DNA of 64,000 nucleotides from Sympetrum striolatum (taxonomy: Eukaryota; Arthropoda; Insecta; Odonata; Libellulidae): contig CANPUZ010000070.1 of assembly GCA_947579665.1 (NCBI GenBank), forward strand, positions 287,010-351,009. The letters are read 5' to 3'. Of this stretch, positions 56,463-64,000 are shown piece by piece. Both the position numbers and the translations under genes were made by a program. Position 1 is the first letter of the stretch, and each line of letters starts with the position of its first letter. The notes beneath the pieces are model-generated. The model searched no databases. It saw only the letters and a program-made list of their open reading frames with translations, and was not told the DNA's origin.

Positions 56463-57499
56463 GTCTATTAAAGTTTTATTGTGGAAATTATAAAGTTTGT
56501 TTTATGATAACTAAAAATATGTTGCTATCTAGTGATCTTTTCTAATGTCCAAGGGTATTTTCCATTGTCACAAATAGTGCTTGTTTACGGTTATTATAGA
56601 GTTTTTGTTTATTTGATTGCTACAAAAATATCGTGCTTGTATACATTGTTACCTTTCAATTGATTTTGATGGCAAAATTGTTTTATAGAACAAAAACATT
56701 CAAATTCTATTTACGAACAAATTTTATTCACAAACAAATTTTATTCACTAAGCCAAATTCAAAAGATATTATTTGTAAAAATATATAGTTGGATTTTAAT
56801 TTCCAAAGTTTAGTAATGTTAAAGGAATAATGTGGGAAGGTGTTACCATGTGGAAGGCCATTGCAATGAAAGAAAGATTTTTGTACACTTCCAGACTTTT
56901 ATTATGGCAACATATATGCTGCATGTATGCAATGTGTAATGCAGAGGGGTGTTATAAATTTGTTGTGAGACCTGTGATGCCTGGTGCATTCGAAGATTGC
57001 TAAAAACAAAAGCCAAGGAGAACAACTGGGATTTCCGTCTATAGAGGGGGTCACCAAGGTCAAACTTTGCGGTGCATCTGCTGAAAGAAGGACACAATAG
57101 CACCTTCATCCCGTAATGCCTTCATTGGGATAGCCGTTGCTTGGACCTCCTAGAGGAAATGGAAATAGTGTGCTGCTCTAATAATAAAAACCTTACAAAT
57201 GAGCACGTTTATCCCAATCCCTTGCCCCTTCTTTCCCTTCCAAGTAATCTCTTTACTTCCTGAAAAAACCCCTTCTCTAACACTTTCCCCCCCCCTTCCT
57301 GGTTTCCTAAATATTTGAAAATGTAAAAAAAGGTTTTTTGCATGATGATGCTTGATCACTAGCAAAACATTTTGCCATAATAAAATTGCGGTGGAAGAGT
57401 ACAAAACTTTCTTACTTACATGTTACTAATGTTTTTATTTTCTTCTTTATATCTTTTTTATGAGCATATCTTTCCCATATATTCAGATGAGAGTTGATT

Positions 57500-57620
57500 T
57501 TGTCAATCACCTTTGTCGTTAGGGAAAAATAATTAAAAATCACCGCAATTGTTTAATACGGAAGTTTTGCGCCCACCTGGCGTTGAACTCACGCTAATTG
57601 GTGACATTTCTACAATTATT
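57500..57620 (-). repeat. Diverged monomer of the modular Helitron-like repeat
   Basis: AAAAATCACCGCAATTGTTT followed by CACCTGGCGTTGAACTCACG has the same layout as the 165-bp monomers elsewhere, with the B-box motif mutated. Confidence 0.35.
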
Positions 57621-57799
57621 AATACAGAAGAGTACATTGTTTGGACTCTTCGTGATTTTGGATTATTTACTCTACTGGGAGTTCCTTAAAAATCTTCTCG
57701 AAAAAATTGTAAAATGGCCATAATTTTGTCCCAGCTACTTATGATTCATTATTTGCATATGTTGACATCTCAGTAAATTGCCCTCTTTTCATTATATTT

Positions 57800-58170
57800 G
57801 ACATGAGTCTCTACCGCAAATTCGGTATGGAGATAAAATCCCTGTGTATTCTAATGAGAATACGCATAAGCTTCAATTCAACAATCCCCTTGGTCATCAG
57901 GGGACTGGTTTGTTTACTGTGAAGAAATTTCACAAAATTTTTGTTCATTTTGCCATAGTTCTCTAAATTTAGACTCAAATACAATATTCTAATGCCAAAA
58001 TAATAATGTGTATCCAATATCCTTTCTTTTGGTATTTATCTCGATTTCATACCACCTTTATTTCTGGTTTAATTCTGCAGAAGAATCAATGTCTGCAATC
58101 AATCAAAATGAACCTTACTTGTATTTCTTATGACAGATGATTTGAATTGTCCAGAGTCAAACCAAGGATA
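57800..58170 (-). mobile_element. Helitron remnant
   Basis: Blocks such as CAATTCAACAATCCCCTTGG, TTTCACAAAATTTTTGTTCA and AATCAATGTCTGCAATC resemble 26180-26460 in the complete Helitron. No ends are present. Confidence 0.5.
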
Positions 58171-58540
58171 CTTTGAACAAATATCTATTTATTACTTAGG
58201 CTTCATTTCATTATAATAAAAGGGAAGTATTTGCCATGACAGATAGTTACTTTTGGTAATTTTCCTTGTGAAGTATTAGAGAAGCTAATTGCTGTGCAGG
58301 TAAGATAGGGATGCCAGTGTTTCACACCCCTTGCCACACACCACTGGAGAATTCAGGGCTTAAATATAAATGCAAAAAACATAACATTGGAATGAGAACT
58401 CCTATTATATAGCAATAGCTATTTTTTTACAGGAATCATATTTTATGAAATGAATATGAAATTTATGACCTGAAATTAAAGAGCTCTGTTTAATTATTTA
58501 AAATTAGGCCTTGAACTTTCTTTTAGAGTTTTTAATGAAT

Positions 58541-58569
58541 GACCGTTTTGGGCCATCAGCCATTATCAG
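58541..58569 (-). ncRNA. Degenerate hammerhead-like core
   Basis: The minus strand reads CTGATAATGGC, a GGC/GCC stem, then AAAACGGTC in place of GAAACCGGTC. Same family as 56434 but decayed. Confidence 0.25.
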
Positions 58570-59075
58570 TACAGCTCTAGAAATACTGACCCCAACATAA
58601 TTCTTAAGTGAGATGGGTACTTGTGTACCCCTACTTGGGAAATATTTCCAATTTTTGGGAGAATATATTGCCACGCCTCCGAATGCTGGTTTCCACACCA
58701 TGCTTGTTGTGACTTAAAATATCTTGTTTTAAAGATAAGAAAGACACTTAATGACCACTTGGAGGTGCAGGAATCGAAATGTGAAGATTATTCAGTGTTT
58801 TGCATGGGATAAACCGGTCAAAGCTCAAAGTCAGGGCATAGAAACACCAACAGACTACCAGTTTAGGAATTCTTCTTTCACTTTTGTGATAATCTACTGT
58901 AGCATCGCTGCACAAGCTCCATTGATTCTTGGCTCCTGCACAGCCAGTTGTAGAGGAAGGAGTGAAATTGTCTTGAGAACATAGAAACTGTGGCATCTTT
59001 TTTACATCCCTATCTTTTACCCTCAAAACTATCTAAAAGGGTGTAATTTTGTCAGTATTTTCAGTGATATACGTG

Positions 59076-59105
59076 GTGATGACTGCAAGTCTGAAACCCA
59101 TAGTC
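59076..59105 (+). ncRNA. Degenerate hammerhead-like core
   Basis: GTGATGA (C changed to G at the first position), GACT-GCA-AGTC stem II, GAAAC, then CCATAGTC. Followed by TATTAAGACATC, similar to the tails of the other copies. Confidence 0.25.
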
Positions 59106-59149
59106 TATTAAGACATCTTGAAGAAAATATAAGGTCCTGTTCTTTTTAT

Positions 59150-60270
59150 ATTAAATGTATATTATGTGACATCTCAATATCACTATTTAAACTATAATAT
59201 TATTTACTGTGCCATATTTTGTAGAGTATCACCATATAACTGAGATTTGTTAAACTGCTGTGTTCCGTGGAGTAAATGTTAAATAAATGTGTATTATGCA
59301 AAGAATCAAGAATGTTATAATGAGTAAATTATTTGTTTCTCCAAAGGCAAATATTTTTTTGGTTCTCTTTCTGTACTAAAGTGTCTAATAAATTAAAATT
59401 TAAATTTAAGTAAAATTACCTGCAGAATCTTCAATTATTAAATCAATTAAACATTTACTTTTTTTAAAAGAAGAATGGCTAATATTGTATTCAATAACAA
59501 CTGTAATTTTTTATTGCTTCTGAAATTTTAGATACCTTTTTGAAGATTTTAGCACATTGAAATTTTTGAGGAAATCTTAAGGTTTGTTCAAAATCAGAGA
59601 ATGTTTTTTCTTTCTACCTGGTAAATTCGATTGTAATAGAAAAAAGACAACAGCCCTGATTGCTCTTCATTAGCAGGAAATAGAAGAAGTTTAACTCCAA
59701 TTTAAGTATGTTTTAAAGTATGCATATTCTTATACACATCATTATATCCTACAGTATGTATTTGATACTAATAATTTTAAAGGGAGATATATCTGCAGAT
59801 TGATAATCATTGAGACGGGACAACTTGAGCAATGGTAGTTGTATTCTTAATGACCTATGAATTTGGAATACAATTGAACATTAATTTTATTTAAGAGGTA
59901 AAGTTTGTGTAACACCTACACCGTATACAAAGAAAACAAAACTTGCAAACTGTGTCTCATAAATTGAAACCTTTCAAAGAGTGGCTTAATTTCTCTGCTC
60001 TACCTGACCCATTTAAAAAAGACTTTCTGGATAACTCCTTAACTGCATTATTTTATCTTAAAATGACTTAGATTGTTTTATCAATTGTATAAATATCCAG
60101 GATCCCAGCCTGCTTATTATTTTGTAGATACATCTCTTGGAATTAAAAAGAATCGACTCTATTCCCTCATCCCCTGTAAAATTTACTGCACAAAATTTGT
60201 CATCCATTTTTCCAATCTATCACCCTTTTCATGATGTAGCCCAATCACATTCCCTTGTCAATGGACTTCT
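59150..60270. other. No recognised feature
   Basis: AT-rich sequence without domains or repeat ends. Confidence 0.3.
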
Positions 60271-60277
60271 CCCTCCA

Positions 60278-61377
60278 AATCTAAGAAAAAATGCCCATTT
60301 TAAAGCCACCTCATGCATCTAGCCTAAAAGAGGCCCCACAATTTAAGACTGATTATGAGGAGAGACTTGTGTCTGCTTCATTCTCTTTCCCAAGACCCTT
60401 CCTCTCTCACCCCCATGAATTGGCTCCTATTGTTTCCTTGTGAAGGCCACAGACAAAAACACTTAGAACACAAAGGAAAATAGTTTCTGAACACCCTTAC
60501 CCTTGTTTTCAATTTATTATCCTTGCGTGAGCAAGATAAATAAATATCGTAGGCGATAAAGTTTGGATCACACACTTGCGCCGAACTGGAATCATAAAAG
60601 GGAAAAGTGGTGAACCTCGATCCTACAGTGTAGGCACTGAGAAGAACAGTAAGACGAAACCGTTTTCACCTTATTCCATTCCCTGATGTAAATGAGTCCG
60701 AAGCTTTTTATCCATTCGAAGATGAGGATAGAGAAGCAGGACCTGAGCCAGAACCAATTCATGAGACGCGACTAGATGGACAAGACAGCGAACCAGAACA
60801 AGACCCGCAAGTTAGGCGAAGTGGTTGAACTCGAAAGAAACCAGAACGTTTGATAGAACAATGATGAACTGTGGCCACAACTAACTTAAGAAAGGAGATG
60901 TGTTGTTAGTGATGTCTGCCAGAAGACGTGACCTTCTAAGGATCATTGTCTTGTAGTTGTTGGTAAATTTGCAGTTTGGAAACTGAAAATTTACCTAAGA
61001 AAGTAAATTAAAAGAGATTTCGCGAATGTTTGTTTAATCCGAAATAAGAATAAGTAAGACCAAAGGTTTTTGTTTTTGCCAATAAGGAATAAATCACTAT
61101 TCAAAGCTCAACGAAATCAGTAAAGGGATGACAAAATGGTATAAAAAGGAATGAAATGGGGAAAAGGTTTAAATTACGAAAAACAGTTATCTAAAGATTA
61201 CACTAAGGACGTTATTTTATCTCTCGTAGTATTACTGACAGAAAAACTAGTGAAATGTTCTTAAAAACAAGGAAATTGTGTTCGTTAAGAATATTCAAGT
61301 TTTCCGCCTCGTACTTTTTATTGTTAAAGTATTTCACTCTTATACCGCTAGAGGTACCTATTTGTTTTCTAATTCTT
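60278..61377 (+). mobile_element. Ty3/Gypsy LTR retrotransposon, 3' end fragment (copy B)
   Basis: This is a direct repeat of 37491-38590 with few differences visible by eye (small indels such as GGCGCCGAT against GGCGAT). It has the same broken pol C-terminus, purine tract and start of the 3' LTR (about 60896). The repeat starts at the same base in both copies (AAATCTAAGAAAAAATGCCC) but is cut at 61377 by a hAT-like end. A stop replaces the Arg codon of RRSGRTRKK. Confidence 0.65.
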
Positions 61378-61615
61378 CCAGGGTTGCCAGATTGGGCGGA
61401 TATCCGTGAATTGGCCTATTTTCAGGTTCTCAGGGGTGGGTTTGAAAGTCCCAATGGCGGTATTCCGCCCAATGGGCGGGTTGCTGATTCAATGACCGCG
61501 ATTATGGCTACCGTCGAAAACTGCAACCAACTGCGACTACGTTATTTTTCGAGCGCAATTATTCTAATATTCAGTCCCACGGTTCTTCCGTTCCTTCCCC
61601 CGAAAAGCAAATAAG
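61378..61615 (+). mobile_element. hAT-like terminus
   Basis: CAGGGTTGCCAGATTGGGCG begins exactly where homology to the other Gypsy copy stops. CAGGGTTGCCAGA-type ends are common in hAT elements. A nearby inverted block (CCGCCCAAT, about 61466) could pair with ATTGGGCGG. The other end was not found. Confidence 0.4.
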
Positions 61616-61617
61616 TA

Positions 61618-62105
61618 CCTCAATTTTCCATTTATAGTACGCATTTTTTTCCACGAAAATACGTCAAAAAGGTAGGGTGCGTATTATACATGGTTACAAA
61701 CATCATCGTTTTATTCGGGCTGTAGATGACATTTGAAGTAAATAACTCAGGATACATGTATGTATTCTGAATTCACGTTTATTCTGAAAAGAACACTGCA
61801 TATTAATAAAATTAGTAAATTAAAACAAAAATTCAGAGGGCAAGAACCTGTTACTGATAGATCGTCACATTGAGAAATCAAAGGTAAGAGCAAGGGAGAA
61901 AGCCACCCATTAGCAGCATTCCATGCTTGCGCGGTGATCTGTCGGGTGCTGATGGCAGATGACCATACGCGAATAATAGCGTAGAATTCCATTCTCTAAA
62001 AGCCAAATGCGTATTATACATGGTGATAAGAAAATTCTCACATTGCGCTTGTAATAACGAGGGTGCGTCTTATAGTGGGTGCGTATTATAATTGGCAAAT
62101 TACGG
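61618..62105 (+). mobile_element. pogo-type MITE, 488 bp
   Basis: Left end CCTCAATTTTCCATTTATAG TACGCA, right end (inwards) CCGTAATTTGCCAATTATAA TACGCA. TA on both sides (61616-61617 and 62106-62107). GCGTATTATACATGGT recurs internally at about 61680 and 62009. The left end has diverged. No convincing ORF. Confidence 0.65.
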
Positions 62106-62344
62106 TACATTGTTCATGGAAAATGGAAAGTAGCCGCTAGCGCGATTAATGTGATGCTTTCAGCTGAAAGGGCTGATTGTGGATTATATGACCGTGATTT
62201 GGGCTTACTCAGATTACCCTAAAATAATCCTTTTTCCAGCGCAGTTATGTTCTTACATTCGGACATTGTATCCTTCTTCGCCTAGTGTGCCTACATCGAG
62301 TCATTAAAAAAACAACAGTTTCAAGTGCCTTCATACAGATGTGG

Positions 62345-63535
62345 CAGTGGCGCAGCCAGGATTTGCCAATTGGGAGTGGGTCCAAGGCAGCCCAGAAACC
62401 GAAAAATGTCTAACTTACAGGGGCTAGTTTATTCATGCCCGCTTCTTACTAAAAATAAGTCAAATCTTTTAAAAAATAAATGCATTGAAAACTAGAGGAG
62501 TTTAATGCTTATGAGGCCAACTTATTAAACTTTCCAAGATAGTAGTTTACATAAGTGAACTATTGGAAACTTGTAGGGATGGGACGTTCGAATCTTCGAA
62601 TCCCTCGATTAATGCCTCTTTTCTCGAATCTTCGAATCCTCGAATCCATTGTGTTTCACCTCGAATCCGAATCCTTAAAAATCTAAGTCACTTGCATCCT
62701 CAGCAGATGAAAATCCTTGCGTTTATTTCAACCAACCAGCAATTTCAACGTTACCGCCATTACCATGAGTGCAATCGAGAGCAATGATAGAATTGGATAG
62801 AATCGATTCTTCGAGAGTGATAAATTCCTATTTCCTGAGCGGGTAGATTCAGAATATGCGCCAGAGTGACCAGATGTGCGCACAAGTCGCCAAATTGGCG
62901 AGATTTCATACTATTTGGTGACCAAATGGGGGCATTGGTGACTGGCGATTTTTAAGGCGACTTTCGAGAATTCGAAGCTGAAAAACAGCGAGTTGAGGGC
63001 ACGCGTATCCAAAAACTCAAATGCTTCGGAAGCGAACGTATAGATGAGCCCGGCGCGGCGACCGTGTCTTCTGATATCCAGGCGCAAATCGACAATTTTT
63101 GACTAGCAGCTTTGTAGCATATGAGGCCTATGGGCAATCCAACGGGTGGAGGCCTTTTTTGGACGATCTGGCGAAATTCATATTTTAAGGCCAAGGAATC
63201 GGAAGGATTAGTGAAATAATGGTGGACAAATTTGTGGTTTGACTACTTGATATATTTTGGAGTATATCAAAGAAAATTTTTCATTCGAAAGCAATAATAC
63301 AAATAATTAAGGTATACATTGCACAAAACTCTTATAAACTAACTTTCCTGAATTTTTTGGTAGCAAAATCATCGATAACTTCATTAAAATCTATTTCACT
63401 TAATAAACCATGTTCTATATTTATTATACTTAAATTATTCCCATTATGTTTCCCATTTTTTTGACATTTTGTCACGTTGGTGGAGGCCTATGGGCACTGC
63501 CCACTGCCTAAATCCGGCACTGCAGTGGACGATTT
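62345..63535. mobile_element. hAT-like termini, nested or composite
   Basis: CAGTGGCGCAGCCAGGATTT at 62345 and, inwards from about 63527, CAGTGCCGGATTTAGGCAGT are typical hAT-type ends, but they differ enough to belong to two elements. Between them lie a TCGAATC-rich array and GAGTGACCAGATGTGCG (about 62866), which may be a third end. AGGCCTATGGGCA occurs at about 63123 and 63485. No transposase is readable. Confidence 0.4.
62585..62675 (+). repeat. TCGAATC-type short repeat
   Basis: Irregular repetition of TTCGAATC and CTCGAATCC units. Confidence 0.75.
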
Positions 63536-64000
63536 AACGAATTTAAAGCGTGTAGAAGATTTCGTCACCAAATACTGTATTAATAACTTTAAACAGACAA
63601 GAATAGATTCATTTTTTAAATAAAACGCTTTTTATGTAGATTGACATCGAGAAATCAGATTTTTACACCAATATATGTTTATTGATTATTGTTAAGTTCT
63701 TCTAACCTCTGTTAAGGTTAATTTATTCTTACTTTCAATGTTTCTGAAAAAGTGAATTTATCCTTAAGTACAGCATTTCGGGAAACAATGCGAATTGACT
63801 GGAATGACGATATCTTTGGACTAAAAATAAACTAAAGGATGCAAGTACGTACCTGCAAGGGGCCATAAATTGTGATATTGCTTTATTACAATGTCTCAAA
63901 TAAAATCCTTTTCGTTCTTACATAGTTTATCAGATTATTTTTCCCTAAAAATTAGCACCATTACAAGAAAAACATTTTTTTCTTGGTTCCCTCGATTCAT

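Overview
The window looks like a stretch of an AT-rich, transposon-dense arthropod (probably insect) nuclear genome. The evidence is GT-AG introns, a ZAD-type C2H2 zinc-finger locus (an arthropod-restricted domain), an E2F4/5-like gene, and many eukaryotic transposable elements (Tigger/pogo, RTE-like and CR1/Jockey-like LINEs, Penelope, Ty3/Gypsy, Helitron, tRNA-derived SINEs). Nothing bacterial is visible: no operons, Shine-Dalgarno sites or CRISPR. I cannot name the species.

Host genes occupy little of the sequence. An E2F4/5-like gene reads leftwards from 20426; its first two coding exons (20319-20426 and 19823-19932) encode most of the winged-helix DNA-binding domain. About 1.4 kb away, and divergent from it, a multi-exon ZAD zinc-finger locus (21836-24520) reads rightwards but carries a frameshift, a stop before a splice donor, and broken fingers, so it is a decaying gene or pseudogene. 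A single minus-strand exon at 28300-28430 resembles the stretch just before the SNARE helix of syntaxin-7/12. No further exons were found for either minus-strand gene.

Layout: 1-814 Tigger 3' end; 815-3900 a LINE endonuclease fragment and pieces of a modular Helitron-like repeat; 3900-8640 mostly unannotated; 8650-11560 Helitron-like repeats, including two head to tail; 11950-18670 three LINE fragments, a deleted Tigger and a full-length pogo-like transposon, all possibly within an E2F intron; 18700-28500 the host genes plus a complete non-autonomous Helitron (25583-26630); 29490-34880 two inverted copies of a Helentron-like element, a GC-rich island with a hammerhead-like core, and a 125-bp minisatellite; 37330-42720 SINE, Gypsy end, a TSD-flanked RTE-like LINE and a pogo-type MITE; 42760-49590 Helitron modules, SINEs, a third Helentron-like copy and a solo LTR; 49900-51350 a CR1/Jockey LINE; 51773-55344 a 3.6-kb near-perfect palindrome with TIR-transposon ends; 55400-59200 Penelope and hammerhead-like remnants; 60278-63600 a second Gypsy end, a MITE and hAT-like termini.

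The most unusual structure is the modular Helitron-like repeat. It is built from about 165-bp diverged monomers, each carrying a GGTTCGANNCC-type motif (the RNA polymerase III B box) on the same strand, in a fixed order, and two copies abut exactly end to start. Two other points stand out: hammerhead-ribozyme-like cores recur at six places near Penelope-type sequence, and the 3.6-kb palindrome has a 475-bp unique centre with a short ORF. All identifications are by eye from sequence motifs; no database search was possible.
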